Assembly (NCBI GenBank): GCA_965247705.1
Contig: CBDFHV010000085.1
Coordinates: 124,001-188,000 of the forward strand
From: CBDFHV01 sp965247705
GTDB taxonomy: Bacteria > Pseudomonadota > Alphaproteobacteria > Rhodospirillales > CAMCUA01
Reading direction: 5' to 3'
DNA length: 64,000 bases
Each line of letters starts with the position of its first letter. Within the stretch, counting starts at the first letter, position 1. Of this stretch, positions 26,971 through 36,564 are shown piece by piece. The position numbers and the translations under genes were made by a program. The notes below the pieces were generated by a model, which saw only the letters and a list, made by a program, of their open reading frames with translations, did not search any database and was not told the DNA's origin.

Positions 26971-28586
26971 TTTAGTCCGGATTTGTCACGAACGTTTCTA
27001 AAGTAACGGTTTTTGTTGTCTTGGTGGCGTTTTCGGATTGCGTTGAGGGCGCTTTGGCCGGTTGCGGGGCATCGCGGCGGCCTGGCCGCGTTTCGTGGAC
27101 GGTTTTGGCGGTTTCGAGGCATGCTGAATGGTGCGCTGTCGCTGCGCGTGACGGGGCTTGTGTTGTCTTGGCGGCGGTCTATCCGGGCTTGAGCCGTGCG
27201 GCGGCGAGATGGAACAGGGCCTTGTCCGGGCAGGCGGTCGATAGATGCAGGCGGACGCGCCGTGTGTTGCGGATGACGACGGCGCCGATGTTCAGCAGCT
27301 TGAGGCGGATGGTGCCGGCCTGGGCGCGGGCCATGTCGGTGCGCTGGAGGGCGAGGCGGCGGATCGCCTCGATCAGGCTGTAGGCGAGCGACGCGGCGAT
27401 CAGGCGGAACTGGTTGGGCCACCAGTCGTGACACGAGGTGCGGTCGGCGAACAGGTCGAGCTGCTGTTCCTTGATGCGGTTTTCCATCTCGCCACGCTGG
27501 CAGTAGAGGCGGTCGTAAAGCGACCGGCCGTCGCCTTCGAGGTTGGTCACTACATAGCGCGGGTTGGCGCCCTTGGCGCCGTGCTCGAGGCGCGCGATCA
27601 CGCGGCGGCGCCTGGTCCATGTCTTGGCGCCGTAGCGGAGTTCGGCGAACAGGCGCTGCTTCTCGCCGTTGTGCCGATACGCCGCCTCGGCCGCGGCCAT
27701 CGCCGGCTCGGCATCCCGGTTGAGGCGCGCGTTCTTGGCCAGGCCGACGATGTAGCCGACATCATGGCGCTCGCACCACGACAGCATCTTGTGCCGGCAG
27801 AAGCCTGAATCGGCGCGCAGGATGATGCGCACATCCGGCCAGACCTCTCGTAAACGCCCGACCAACAGGGCCAGGATCGCCCAGGCATGCTTGGCGCCAT
27901 CGACGTTCGACGGCCTCAGGTAGCTGACCAAAAGGCGGTCGCCGCAAAAGACATAGAGCGGCAGGAAGCAGTAGTGATCGTAATAGCCATGGAAGAAGCG
28001 CCCCACCTGGTGCCCATGCACCGCATCGTCGGTGGCGTCGAAGTCCAGCACCAGCTCCTTCGGCGCCCGATCGAACGCGGCGATGAAGGCCTCGACCATG
28101 GACACATGCGCCGCCCACGCCCAGGCCCGGTCCGCCGCCCGATCAAGCCGGCCGACGGTCGACGGGCTGGCAAGACGCCGGTCGCGCCCGACCGCCGTCT
28201 GCAGCGCCAGGTCGTCGCGCAAACCGGCATGGTCATTGACGTCTTCGTGGCCCAGCGCGATCGCGTACACCCGCTGGCGCAGCAACGCCACAAGCCGGTG
28301 CGCCACCTTGCCCGCCTGGCGCCCGTCGTCGAGCCGGCGCGCCAAGCCCGACAGCAAGCCGAGCCGGCGGTCCGCTAAAGCCAGAAGCGGCGCCCCGCCG
28401 TGCGACGAGATATCGCCGCCGGCAAAATCCGCCTCGACCCGACGACCGCAACAGCGTGGAAATTCGATCTTCGAAAGGGTACAATCCGTCACCGCCGTTC
28501 CCCTGCGTTTGACACAGTCTAAGCACCTGAATCATAACGCATATTAGGGGGCGGCGGTGACCTTTTCGTGAATCTTTCGGGTTAGG
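26971..28586 (-). mobile_element. IS-B copy 1, IS1380-family insertion sequence
   Basis: This second IS1380-type element is different from IS-A. The right end, reversed, reads CCTAACCCGAAAGATTCACG; the left end reads TTTAGTCCGGATTTGTCACG, giving an imperfect inverted repeat of about 22 bp. The CCTA start resembles known IS1380-family ends. I saw no direct repeat on the two sides, so either the ends are slightly misplaced or flanking DNA was rearranged. An inverted second copy lies at 38751-40352, and together they bracket the gamma-glutamyltransferase cargo. Confidence 0.8.
27179..28492 (-). CDS. IS1380-family transposase (IS-B copy 1)
   Basis: This transposase has 437 residues. LVLDFDATDDAVHGHQVGRF holds the first catalytic Asp, VRIILRADSGFCRHKML the second, and CQRGEMENRIKEQQLDLFADRTSCHDWWPNQ the Glu and the conserved tail. 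It starts at a GTG (MTDCTLSKIEFPRC). The frame is intact, and the copy at 38845 encodes the same protein. It is only distantly similar to the IS-A transposase, sharing the family motifs but not the general sequence. Confidence 0.93.
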   Translation of the reverse strand: MTDCTLSKIEFPRCCGRRVEADFAGGDISSHGGAPLLALADRRLGLLSGLARRLDDGRQAGKVAHRLVALLRQRVYAIALGHEDVNDHAGLRDDLALQTAVGRDRRLASPSTVGRLDRAADRAWAWAAHVSMVEAFIAAFDRAPKELVLDFDATDDAVHGHQVGRFFHGYYDHYCFLPLYVFCGDRLLVSYLRPSNVDGAKHAWAILALLVGRLREVWPDVRIILRADSGFCRHKMLSWCERHDVGYIVGLAKNARLNRDAEPAMAAAEAAYRHNGEKQRLFAELRYGAKTWTRRRRVIARLEHGAKGANPRYVVTNLEGDGRSLYDRLYCQRGEMENRIKEQQLDLFADRTSCHDWWPNQFRLIAASLAYSLIEAIRRLALQRTDMARAQAGTIRLKLLNIGAVVIRNTRRVRLHLSTACPDKALFHLAAARLKPG

Positions 28587-28881
28587 CTCCTCCCAGGTCT
28601 GGGGTTGCCGCATTGGGTTGCACGGATCGAACCGTGGGCCGAAACTCGCGGACAGGATCGATCGAACACCTTCGGTCGGTCGTGCGGCGGGAGGATTCTT
28701 GGCTCAGCCGGCCAACTGGCAAGGCGACGGTATCGCAGGCGCCATCGACAAGAAGGCGCTTCGCGCGGACATTGCCGTCGCCACAGGCCCTCCGGAGGGA
28801 TGCCAGGGGATCGGCCTCATCCGCCAGTTTGATCCGAGTGACGGCTTCCACCAGCGTCACCCACGTCGACTCGTAAGGCAT
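28587..28881 (-). pseudogene. Hypothetical gene truncated by IS-B
   Basis: A minus-strand frame starts MPYESTWVTLVEAVTRIKLAD and runs about 98 residues into the end of IS-B, which supplies its stop. The N-terminus resembles short alphaproteobacterial hypotheticals found on mobile regions, but the rest is Arg-rich and may be non-coding. No ribosome site is visible. The call is weak. The rest of the gap up to 29177 holds only a possible tRNA fragment. Confidence 0.3.
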
Positions 28882-29002
28882 GGCCGACCGACTACGATCT
28901 GATTCTCATCCAATTCCGAAACGACGTGGATTGCTACTCCCGGTTGGCGAGTGCTACAACTTTTCCGGACGTTGCCGCGCAGTTCTTTGGCTGCACCGAC
29001 AA

Positions 29003-29064
29003 TACTGGAAAGCAGTGGCACCCTAAGCGTACCGCAGGTTCAAATCCCGTTCCCTCCCCCGGCC
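29003..29064 (+). pseudogene. Possible tRNA-Ser 3' fragment (candidate att remnant)
   Basis: The stretch contains ACTGGAAAGCAGT, which could derive from an anticodon loop with GGA, a variable-arm-like CACCCTAAGCGTACC, then GCAGGTTCAAATCCCGT (T arm with one mismatch), TCCCTCC (acceptor 3' strand) and a displaced CCA. No 5' half is present and the anticodon stem does not pair well. It could be the 3' half of a tRNA-Ser left by an integrative element. The confidence is low. Confidence 0.3.
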
Positions 29065-29177
29065 ATCATGAAGGGCGGGACGTTCTTCAAGAACTCCCTC
29101 GCGGCCTATGCGGAGCAAACGCCGGATCGCGTCGACTGGGGGCGCCGGTCGGTCATCCCGCGGGCCGTGCGGCGCGG

Positions 29178-30929
29178 CTACCAGCCGAGCACGTAGGCGC
29201 CGCGGCGGTGGTCCGAGCCGCCCGTGAGAAGGCCTTTGTCGAGCTTGTTCTTGACGCAGCTCACCGAGCCCACCAGCCAGTGCCGGCTCGGCCACCAGAC
29301 CACCTTGTGGCCGCGTCGCGCGAGCTCGTCGCCCACGTCCGCAGGGATCGTGTCCTCGACGCGAAGCACGCCCGGCTCGTGGCTGTGCGGCCAGTAGGAC
29401 TGGGGGAAGCTGTAGGACGCGAAGCGCGGCGCCTCGACCGCCTCTTGCAGCTCCAAGCCCCAGAGCTGATCGTTCAGGAACACCTGGGTCTGGGCCTGGG
29501 GGATCACGTCCGAGCCCGGGGTTCCCCAGGCCATGATCTCATGGCCCTTTCTGATCGCCATCATCGGACAGCAGCCGGTGCGTGGGCGCCTGCGCGGGCC
29601 GACCCGGGCCGGGTGGCGCGGATCGATCCAAAATCCCCGGCCCGAGTGCGAGACGCTGAGCCCGGTTCCCGGAACCATCGGGCCGCCGAGCGCCCCGTCC
29701 GTGAACGTCGAGCCGAACGCGTTGCCGAAGCGATCCACCACGCCGACGAACGATGTGTTGCGCTGGGGATCGGCTTCCGAGTCGGCGTTGCACTGGGGCG
29801 GCACCCCGGTCCACGGTGGCTCGATCCCGCTGCCGAGTTCGCCCGGCGGCGGGATGTCGGGCCAAGCCTCGCCGGGGCGGATCTGCTTGCGGCGCTCGGC
29901 GGCGTATTCCTTGGAGATGATGCGCTCGACCGGGACGTCGACGAACCGGGGATCGCCGAAATAGGCCTCGCGGTCGGCGCCCGCGAGCTTGGTCGCCTCG
30001 GTCAGGGTGTGGATGTAGTCGGGCGAGTTGTGGCCCATGGCCTTGAGCTCGCGCGCATCGAGCATATTGAGGATCTCGAGGCCCATGGCGCCCGAACTCC
30101 ACGGACCCAGCCCGTAAACGTCGAGCCCGCCCCATTCGGTCTTCAGCGGCGGCTCGACCGTGCATGCGTAGGCCGCGAAGTCGTCTCGCGTGATGAGCCC
30201 GCCGTTGTCGGCGTGGAAACGGGCCATGGTCGCGGCCACGTCGCCGCGGTAGAAGGCGTCGCGGGCGGCCTTGAATCCGGCCTCGCGCCCGCCCTTGGCG
30301 GCCGCCGCCTTCTCCTCGTCGGCCAGGTACTGGAGCGTCGCGGCCAGATCCCTTTGAACGAAGACGTCGCCGATGGCGGGCACCTTGCCGCCGGGAAGGA
30401 AAATCGCCTCGTTGCCGGGCCAATGGCGGGTCTTGTCGATGCCTCCAGCGATCGACATCGCCATGTGGGGATGGACCGGAAAGCCCTCGCGCGCGAGACG
30501 GATGGCGGTCTCGGCGACGTCGCCGAACGACATGGTCCCGAAGCGCTCCAGCGCGGTCAGCCAACCGTCGGGCGCGCCCGGCACGATGGCCTCGTAGATG
30601 CCGCCCAGCGTGATCTTGCCGCCGGTGTTCCGCTCGTACCATTCGGGAGTCGACTTCTCGCCCCACCACCCGATTCCGGCGACGGTTGAGACCGCGTCGG
30701 ACTCTTTGGAATAGACCATGATCGAGGTGATGCCGTGGAAGCCGGTCATGTGCGGCTCGACCACGTTCGAGACCAGCCCCGCCGCGACACCGGCGTCGAC
30801 GGCATTGCCACCGGCCTCGAGGATCATGAAACCGGCGTGGGCCGCAAGATAGTGACCCGCGGCGATCACGTGGCGGGTCCCCATGACCGTGGGACGAAGC
30901 GACGGCGGGACGGGGCTAGGGGCGTTCAT
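29178..30929 (-). CDS. Gamma-glutamyltransferase family protein 1
   Basis: This Ntn-hydrolase has 583 residues, is made as a proenzyme and is expected to cut itself at a Thr. The large-subunit part has AAHAGFMILEAGGNAVDAGVA near the start and MGHNSPDYIHTLTEATKLAGADRE. The cleavage site NTSFVGVVDRFGNAF places a Thr where the E. coli GGT nucleophile stands, and WGTPGSDVIPQAQTQVFLN carries the active-site glycine loop. There is no signal peptide, unlike E. coli GGT, so it is probably cytoplasmic. A good AGGAG ribosome site precedes the ATG. It is the last of three tandem paralogues. Confidence 0.9.
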   Translation of the reverse strand: MNAPSPVPPSLRPTVMGTRHVIAAGHYLAAHAGFMILEAGGNAVDAGVAAGLVSNVVEPHMTGFHGITSIMVYSKESDAVSTVAGIGWWGEKSTPEWYERNTGGKITLGGIYEAIVPGAPDGWLTALERFGTMSFGDVAETAIRLAREGFPVHPHMAMSIAGGIDKTRHWPGNEAIFLPGGKVPAIGDVFVQRDLAATLQYLADEEKAAAAKGGREAGFKAARDAFYRGDVAATMARFHADNGGLITRDDFAAYACTVEPPLKTEWGGLDVYGLGPWSSGAMGLEILNMLDARELKAMGHNSPDYIHTLTEATKLAGADREAYFGDPRFVDVPVERIISKEYAAERRKQIRPGEAWPDIPPPGELGSGIEPPWTGVPPQCNADSEADPQRNTSFVGVVDRFGNAFGSTFTDGALGGPMVPGTGLSVSHSGRGFWIDPRHPARVGPRRRPRTGCCPMMAIRKGHEIMAWGTPGSDVIPQAQTQVFLNDQLWGLELQEAVEAPRFASYSFPQSYWPHSHEPGVLRVEDTIPADVGDELARRGHKVVWWPSRHWLVGSVSCVKNKLDKGLLTGGSDHRRGAYVLGW

Positions 30930-31019
30930 GGCGGTCTCCTGTTTGATTCGTCCGCTAGCGGTCGGTCGGATTCGGCTGTGACGATCCGGCCGGCGCGTGA
31001 ATCCGCGCTATTGTTCCCG

Positions 31020-32762
31020 TCAAATGCCGACGGCGTACGCTTGGCGGCGGGGGTCCGCCCCGCCTGCCACCACGCCGGTCTCTAAGTTCTTGTGGATGGC
31101 GGACACCGACCCCACAACCCAGTGGCTTTCTCCGAACCATTCGATGCGATGGCCGATCTCGGAGAGCGAGTCGGCCACATCTTGCGCGATGGGCGGCTCG
31201 AGCCGGAGAAGCCCGGGGTGGGTCTCGCGCGTCTCTCCGGCCGGGAAGCTGTAGGAGGCGAAGCGCGGCGCCTCGACCGCTTCTTGCGGCGCCATCCCGA
31301 ACAGATTGATGTTGAAGAACACCTGCATCATCGCCTGGGGGATGACCCCCGAGCCGGGCGAGCCGAAGGGCATCAGATCGCGCCCCGGCCGGATCGCCAG
31401 CGTCGGCATGCAGCCGCAGTTGGGCCGCTTGCCGGGCGCGACCGAATGCGGGTGATCGGATTCGGTCGACGAATGTACGCCGAAGGTCGATACCGGCACC
31501 CCCAGTTCGGGAACGATTGGGGCGCTGATCGCGCCCGAGCTCGGCGTCGAGGCAAAGATATTGGAATCCGAATCCACGACGCAGAAAAACGTGGTCGCCA
31601 GCGCGCCGGCGCCAGCGCCCGCGTCGGCGGGGACTCCGTCGAGGCCCGGTGCCGCCGCCGGCCACGCAACGCCTTCGATGCTACCCGGCGCGGGCATGTC
31701 GGGCAGCGCCCGGGCGGGATCGATCAGGCGGCGGCGTTCGGCGGCGTAACCGGGCGACAGCAACGCGTCGATCGGTACGTCCACGAAGCGGGGATCGCCG
31801 TAGTAACCGTGGCGGTCGGCGGCGGCGATCTTGATCGCCTCGACGAGGGCGTGGATGTAGGCAGGCGAGTTGTGACCCATGCCTTGCAAGTCGAGGCCGT
31901 CGAGGATACCCAGCGCTTGCAACAGCATCGGCGCACCGGTCCACGGCCCGCAGCCGTGGATCTCGAAATCGCGATAGCGGCCCTTGACGGCGGGCTCGAC
32001 GGTCGCCTCGTAGCCGGCCATGTCGTCGTAGGTGAGGAGACCGTCGTGCTCCTTCATGTAGGCCGCAAACGCGCGGGCTATGTCGCCCTTGTAAAAGGCG
32101 TCCCGCGCCGCCCTGAGTCCGGCGTCGCGCCCGCCCTTGGCCGCGGCCGCCTTCTCCTCGTCGGCCATGTGCTGGAGCGTGGCCGCGAGCGCCGGCTGGC
32201 GGAACAAAGCGCCGACCGCGGGCACCTGCCCGTCGGGAAGAAAGACGGCGGAATTTCCCGGCCACCCGCGGATCAGATCGATCCGATCTTCGATCAGCAT
32301 CTTCATGTGGGGATACATGGGGAAGCCGTCGCGGGCGAAGGTGATGGCGCGCGCGGCCACCTCGCCGAACGACATGGTTCCCCACCGCCTGAGCGCGGTG
32401 ATCCAGGCGTCCGGCGGCGCCGGCACGATCGCGCTCTGCGCTCCCTGGGGGATCTTGCCCTCAAAGCGGTCGTTGAAGTATTGGCACGACGCCGCCTGGG
32501 GCCAGGTGCCGACGCCGTCGATGGTCGCCACCTCGTCCGTATCAGCCTGATAGATGAGGATCGGCGACACGCCGGAGAACGCGTGGAAGTGGCTTTCCAC
32601 CACGCCTTCGGCGATGCCGGTGGCGACGCCCGCGTCGACGGCGTTGCCGCCGGCCTCGAGGATCAGGAATCCGACGTGGGCGGCGAGGTAGTGCCCGGCT
32701 ACCACCATGTGCCGGGTGCCGGTGACGGTCGGGCGGTGGGCGCGGAAATCGCTCGCGGTCAT
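31020..32762 (-). CDS. Gamma-glutamyltransferase family protein 2
   Basis: This is the middle paralogue, 580 residues, starting at 32762 (MTASDFRAHRPTVTGTRHM) behind a GAAGGGAGA site. It has the same order of motifs: LILEAGGNAVDAGVATGIAEG, MGHNSPAYIHALVEAIKIAA, the self-cleavage stretch ALATTFFCVVDSDSN with Thr at the nucleophile position, and FGSPGSGVIPQAMMQVFFN. No signal peptide is seen. It is clearly diverged from its neighbours outside the core motifs, so the tandem set is not a recent duplication. Different substrates for the three enzymes are plausible but unproven. Confidence 0.9.
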   Translation of the reverse strand: MTASDFRAHRPTVTGTRHMVVAGHYLAAHVGFLILEAGGNAVDAGVATGIAEGVVESHFHAFSGVSPILIYQADTDEVATIDGVGTWPQAASCQYFNDRFEGKIPQGAQSAIVPAPPDAWITALRRWGTMSFGEVAARAITFARDGFPMYPHMKMLIEDRIDLIRGWPGNSAVFLPDGQVPAVGALFRQPALAATLQHMADEEKAAAAKGGRDAGLRAARDAFYKGDIARAFAAYMKEHDGLLTYDDMAGYEATVEPAVKGRYRDFEIHGCGPWTGAPMLLQALGILDGLDLQGMGHNSPAYIHALVEAIKIAAADRHGYYGDPRFVDVPIDALLSPGYAAERRRLIDPARALPDMPAPGSIEGVAWPAAAPGLDGVPADAGAGAGALATTFFCVVDSDSNIFASTPSSGAISAPIVPELGVPVSTFGVHSSTESDHPHSVAPGKRPNCGCMPTLAIRPGRDLMPFGSPGSGVIPQAMMQVFFNINLFGMAPQEAVEAPRFASYSFPAGETRETHPGLLRLEPPIAQDVADSLSEIGHRIEWFGESHWVVGSVSAIHKNLETGVVAGGADPRRQAYAVGI

Positions 32763-32794
32763 GCCGAGTGTCTCCCTTCGATCCCGCCTGGGGC

Positions 32795-34552
32795 TTAGAA
32801 ACCGACGGCCCAGGCCTGGCGGCGCGGGTCCGCGCCCGCGTACAGGAAACCGGTGTCCGGGTCCTTGAGGATGCAGCAGACCGACGCCGCGAGCCAGTCG
32901 CGCTTCGGCCACCACTCGGCCTTGTGGCCAAGCGCGTTCAGCCCGTGCCAGACGTCGTCGCCCAGCCGTCCCTCGATCTTGAGGACGCGGTCGAGGATCT
33001 CGTGCGGCTCGAATGGCTGGGGGAAGCTGTACGAGGCGAACCGGGGCGCCTCGACCGCGGACTGCGGGTCCATGCCGAAGGCGAAGATGTTGAGGAAGAC
33101 CTGCAGCGTCGCCTGCGGGATCACGTCGGAGCCCGGCGAGCCGAAGGGCATCACCAGGCCGTCGTCGCGGGTCGCGATAGCCGGCAGGATACATCGCGGC
33201 CGTTTGCCGGGCGCAACGCAGTTGGGGTGGCTTGGATCGGCGGTCGAGAGCTTGCCGTAACCCGAGACCGCGATGCCCGTCCCAGGCACCATGGGCGCAT
33301 CCAGGAAGCTTCCGCTCGGCATGCCGGTGAAGATGTTGCCGGCCGCGTCGATCACGCAAACGATCGAGGTGGCAAGATCGCCGGGCGACCGCGAGGCCTC
33401 GCGCGCCCCACCGTCGCCCTTGGTCGAAGCCCCGGCCTGGGTCGGGTCGCGTGGAATTGGCGGCCCCTCGCCGAGCTCGGCCGCCGACGGAGGAAAGCCG
33501 GGATAGGCCGTGGCGGCGTCGATATGGGCGCGGCGCTTGGCGGCGAACGCCTTGTCCAGAATCGCCTCGCCGGGCACGTCAACGAAGGCGGGATCGCCGA
33601 TATAGGCCTCGCGGTCGGCCATGGAGATCTTGACCGCTTCGGTCAGGGTGTGGATGTAGGCAGGCGAATTGTGGCCCAGTGATTCGAGCTCGACGCCGTC
33701 CAAGAGGTTGAACAGCATCAGGGTGTGGAGCCCGCCGGTGGACCCGGTGGCGATGCGGATGTCGCGCCAGGCGACCTCGGCCGCCGGGCTGAAGTCGGCT
33801 TCGAAGGTCGCCAGGTCCTTGGCCGTCAGCAGGCCGCCGTTTTCCTTGTGATAGGCGATTATGCGGGCCGCCACGTCGCCTTCGTAGAAGGCGTCGCGCA
33901 CGCCCCTAAGACCGGCTTCGCGCCCGCCCTTGGCCTGGGCCCGTTCTTCTCCGATCAGGTAGTCGAACGTGCGCCCCAAGTCGGCCTGGACGAAGCGGTC
34001 GCCCGCTTGCGGCGGCTTGCCCCCCGGCATGGCGACGGCGACGCACGAGGGGTGCAGGACGTCCTTGCGCTCGGCGATGTGGCGGGCCATCAGCGCGTAC
34101 ATGGGAAAGCCCTCGCGCGCGAACCGCGCCGCCGAATGGGCCACCTCGGCGAAGGGCATGGTTCCGAATCGCGCCAGGGCGGCGACCAGCGAACCCAGCG
34201 CGCCGGGGACGATGGCCTCTTCGAAGCCGATCGGAATCCGCCCGCCGTGCTTCTTCTGGAAATACGCGCACGACGCCGCCTGCGGCCAGCAGCCGATGCC
34301 GCTTGAGGCCAGCGTCTCGCCGGTGTCGGCCATGCGAAAGACCATCGGTGCGATGCCGGCGATCCCGGTCATCTGGCTTTCGACGACGCAGGTCACGAGA
34401 CAGGCTGCGACGCCTGCGTCGACGGCGTTGCCGCCGGCTTCGAGGATTTGCAGGCCGGCCTGGGCCGAGAGCTGGTGGCCGGTCGCGACCGCGTGGCGCA
34501 AACCGGTGGCGTTCGGCCGCCACGGCTGGTGGCCCGGCGGCAGTATCCGCAT
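32795..34552 (-). CDS. Gamma-glutamyltransferase family protein 3
   Basis: This is the first gene of the minus-strand trio, 585 residues, with a GGGAGGA ribosome site. Motifs are LQILEAGGNAVDAGVAACLV, LGHNSPAYIHTLTEAVKISMADRE, the cleavage stretch LATSIVCVIDAAGN with Thr in place, and FGSPGSDVIPQATLQVFLN. An extra low-complexity loop before the cleavage site (DPTQAGASTKGDGGAREASR) sets it apart. No signal peptide is seen. Its start is 271 bp from the divergent binding-protein gene, so one shared control region probably serves both sides. Confidence 0.9.
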   Translation of the reverse strand: MRILPPGHQPWRPNATGLRHAVATGHQLSAQAGLQILEAGGNAVDAGVAACLVTCVVESQMTGIAGIAPMVFRMADTGETLASSGIGCWPQAASCAYFQKKHGGRIPIGFEEAIVPGALGSLVAALARFGTMPFAEVAHSAARFAREGFPMYALMARHIAERKDVLHPSCVAVAMPGGKPPQAGDRFVQADLGRTFDYLIGEERAQAKGGREAGLRGVRDAFYEGDVAARIIAYHKENGGLLTAKDLATFEADFSPAAEVAWRDIRIATGSTGGLHTLMLFNLLDGVELESLGHNSPAYIHTLTEAVKISMADREAYIGDPAFVDVPGEAILDKAFAAKRRAHIDAATAYPGFPPSAAELGEGPPIPRDPTQAGASTKGDGGAREASRSPGDLATSIVCVIDAAGNIFTGMPSGSFLDAPMVPGTGIAVSGYGKLSTADPSHPNCVAPGKRPRCILPAIATRDDGLVMPFGSPGSDVIPQATLQVFLNIFAFGMDPQSAVEAPRFASYSFPQPFEPHEILDRVLKIEGRLGDDVWHGLNALGHKAEWWPKRDWLAASVCCILKDPDTGFLYAGADPRRQAWAVGF

Positions 34553-34619
34553 GATGGTGATCCTCCCAGGGGACGGTCTCGTGGGCCCTTGGCGCGGGCT
34601 CTTGCCACGGCGTTATATC

Positions 34620-34650
34620 TTGACAGCCGGGAACCCGCTACGACTATATT
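34620..34650 (+). promoter_or_regulatory. Candidate sigma-70-type promoter of the binding-protein operon
   Basis: TTGACA at 34620-34625 and TATATT at 34645-34650 are separated by 19 bp (18 bp if the -10 is taken one base earlier). Both hexamers are close to consensus, which is rare in this GC-rich DNA. It lies in the divergent gap and would start transcription about 165 bp before the ATG at 34824. The spacer is slightly long. Confidence 0.5.
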
Positions 34651-34823
34651 GTCCCCACCAACGAAGCACGAAATCGCCGCAGTCATGTGGCGCAACCGGC
34701 AAGAAGGCGCGCGTTCGGAAGAGGACGGCGCTGCCATCGCCCCGTGTGTTAGGCAACGGAGTGCTCATTCGTGCCGGCGACCAACCGTCGGCTATTCAAC
34801 AGCAACCCTGGGGGATCCCTGCC

Positions 34824-36443
34824 ATGAAGCGTCTTATCCCGTTTGCCCTTGGCGTCTTCGCGCTCGGTTGGAGCGCGGTCGCGCTTTCCGACGAGCTTGT
34901 CATCGGCGTTCGCACCGAGCCGCAGTCGATCGATCCGCACTGGAACTCGCTTTCCGGCGACAAACAGGTCGAGCAGCACTACTTCCAGCGGCTCATCCAC
35001 ATGAACGAGTTTTCGCAGCCGGTCCCGCAGCTCGCGGTCTCGGTCGAACCCATCAAGGATGACACCTGGGAAGTGAAGCTCCGCCAGGGCGTCAAGTGGC
35101 ACGACGGCGAGGACTTCAACGCTGACGACGTGATTTTCACGGTCAACCGTCTGGTCGCCAAGGTTCCCGGCGCGCCGTCGGCGCCGTTCCACGCGATTGG
35201 GCGCGGCAACAAGCAGTTCAAGAAGATCGACGACTTCACGATCCACGTTTCGACCGACGGTCCCTATCCGACGATGCGTCCCGACTTGGGCGGGTTCGCG
35301 ATCTTGGCCGAGCACGCGGCCAAGGGCGCCGAGCCGTCTGTCGACTTCAACAACGGCAAGGCCGCGATCGGCACCGGGCCGTACAGGTTCGTCGAGTTCA
35401 AGTCGGGCGATCGCACGGTGATCGAGAAGAACCCCAACTACTGGGGCGACGCCAAAACCTGGGCGCCGAAGTGGGATAAGATCACCTTCAAGCCGATCAC
35501 CGAGGGCTCCTCGCGGCTCGCGGCATTGCTCAAGGGCGACGTGGACGTGGTCGACTATCTTCCGACCGCCGACGTGGCGAAGCTGAAAAAGGACGGCAAG
35601 ATCGTGGTCGCCGAGGGTTCGTCGGACCGCGTCATCTACTTCCGCATGCACCGCCGCGACGTCGAACCCTTCGTGATGACCAACGATGACAAGCCCATGT
35701 TCCCGAACCCGCTACTGGATTGGCGGGTGCGCCGGGCGATGTCGGTCGCCATCAACCGCGGCGCGATTCGCGACCGCGTCATGGGCGGGGCTTCGATCCC
35801 GACGGGCAACGTCGTGCCCAAGGGGTTCTTCGGCCACCACGAAGGCATCGAGGCCGATGCGTACGACCCGCAAGAGGCGAAGAAGCTGCTGGCCGCCGCG
35901 GGCCACCCGGACGGCTTCAAGATCACGTTGCACGGACCCAACGACCGCTACATCAACGACGCCAGGATCGCCGAGACGGTCGCCCAGATGTGGACGCGTG
36001 TCGGCATCAAGACCGCGGTCTCGACCATGCCGCGCAACATCTTCTTCTCCAAGCAGCGCAGCGGCGGCCCCAACAGCCAACCCTTTTTCAAGATGCCGAG
36101 CTATTCGGTGACGCTGGTCGGTTGGGGCACCGGCACGGGCGAGGCGCTCTATTCCCTGGACGGTCTGGTGCGCACCCCCAACCCCCTGGCGGGTCACGGC
36201 TACTCCAACTCCGGCCATTATTCAAATCTTCGGGTCGATGTGCTGATCGCCATGGCCGAGAGGCAGCTCGACGACAAGAAGCGTCTCGTCCATCTCCTCG
36301 AGGCGACCGAGATCGCGCTTCGCGACTACGCGGTGATCCCGATCCACTTCCAGGTCAACTTCTGGGGCCTGCGCAAAGGCCTGAAAATGACGCCGCAGAC
36401 CAACGAGCGGACCTACGGCTGGAACATCGACAAGGCCAGCTAG
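34824..36443 (+). CDS. Peptide/nickel-type ABC importer, periplasmic binding protein 2
   Basis: This SBP_bac_5 family receptor has 539 residues. The ATG at 34824 starts a Sec signal peptide (MKRLIPFALGVFALGWSAVALS). The mature start ELVIGVRTEPQSIDPHWN and VKLRQGVKWHDGEDFNADDV are typical, and HGPNDRYINDARIAETVAQM matches the other binding proteins of this window, most closely the one at 46857. It heads a three-gene operon divergent from the gamma-glutamyltransferase trio, which suggests that its ligands are gamma-glutamyl peptides or glutathione-like compounds. That is inferred from context only. Confidence 0.92.
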   Translation: MKRLIPFALGVFALGWSAVALSDELVIGVRTEPQSIDPHWNSLSGDKQVEQHYFQRLIHMNEFSQPVPQLAVSVEPIKDDTWEVKLRQGVKWHDGEDFNADDVIFTVNRLVAKVPGAPSAPFHAIGRGNKQFKKIDDFTIHVSTDGPYPTMRPDLGGFAILAEHAAKGAEPSVDFNNGKAAIGTGPYRFVEFKSGDRTVIEKNPNYWGDAKTWAPKWDKITFKPITEGSSRLAALLKGDVDVVDYLPTADVAKLKKDGKIVVAEGSSDRVIYFRMHRRDVEPFVMTNDDKPMFPNPLLDWRVRRAMSVAINRGAIRDRVMGGASIPTGNVVPKGFFGHHEGIEADAYDPQEAKKLLAAAGHPDGFKITLHGPNDRYINDARIAETVAQMWTRVGIKTAVSTMPRNIFFSKQRSGGPNSQPFFKMPSYSVTLVGWGTGTGEALYSLDGLVRTPNPLAGHGYSNSGHYSNLRVDVLIAMAERQLDDKKRLVHLLEATEIALRDYAVIPIHFQVNFWGLRKGLKMTPQTNERTYGWNIDKAS

Positions 36444-36474
36444 GCTTTCGCGATCGCATCCGGCAATCGCTGCG

Positions 36475-36509
36475 CGGGGCGTCCCTCCCGACCGGGCGGG
36501 GGCGCCCCG
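36475..36509 (+). promoter_or_regulatory. Intercistronic GC stem-loop after the binding-protein gene
   Basis: CGGGGCG (36475-36481) pairs with CGCCCCG (36503-36509), with further pairing possible inside (CCCTCCCG with CGGGCGGG). No U run follows, so it is unlikely to be a full terminator. Such hairpins often stabilise the binding-protein part of an importer transcript and lower permease levels. Confidence 0.5.
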
Positions 36510-36564
36510 TCCGCTTGCCGAAGCTCCCTGGCCGGGCGTAAGCGACGACCCGTGAGGCGTTGAC

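Noticed and set aside
28926..32798. Long plus-strand frames opposite the gamma-glutamyltransferase genes
   Set aside because: The composition is typical of antisense frames and there is no ribosome site or family motif.
31020..33359. A fused 779-residue product reading from GGT 3 into GGT 2
   Set aside because: The upstream part is a wrong-frame reading of GGT 3; a good ribosome site and the conserved N-terminus place the GGT 2 start at 32762.
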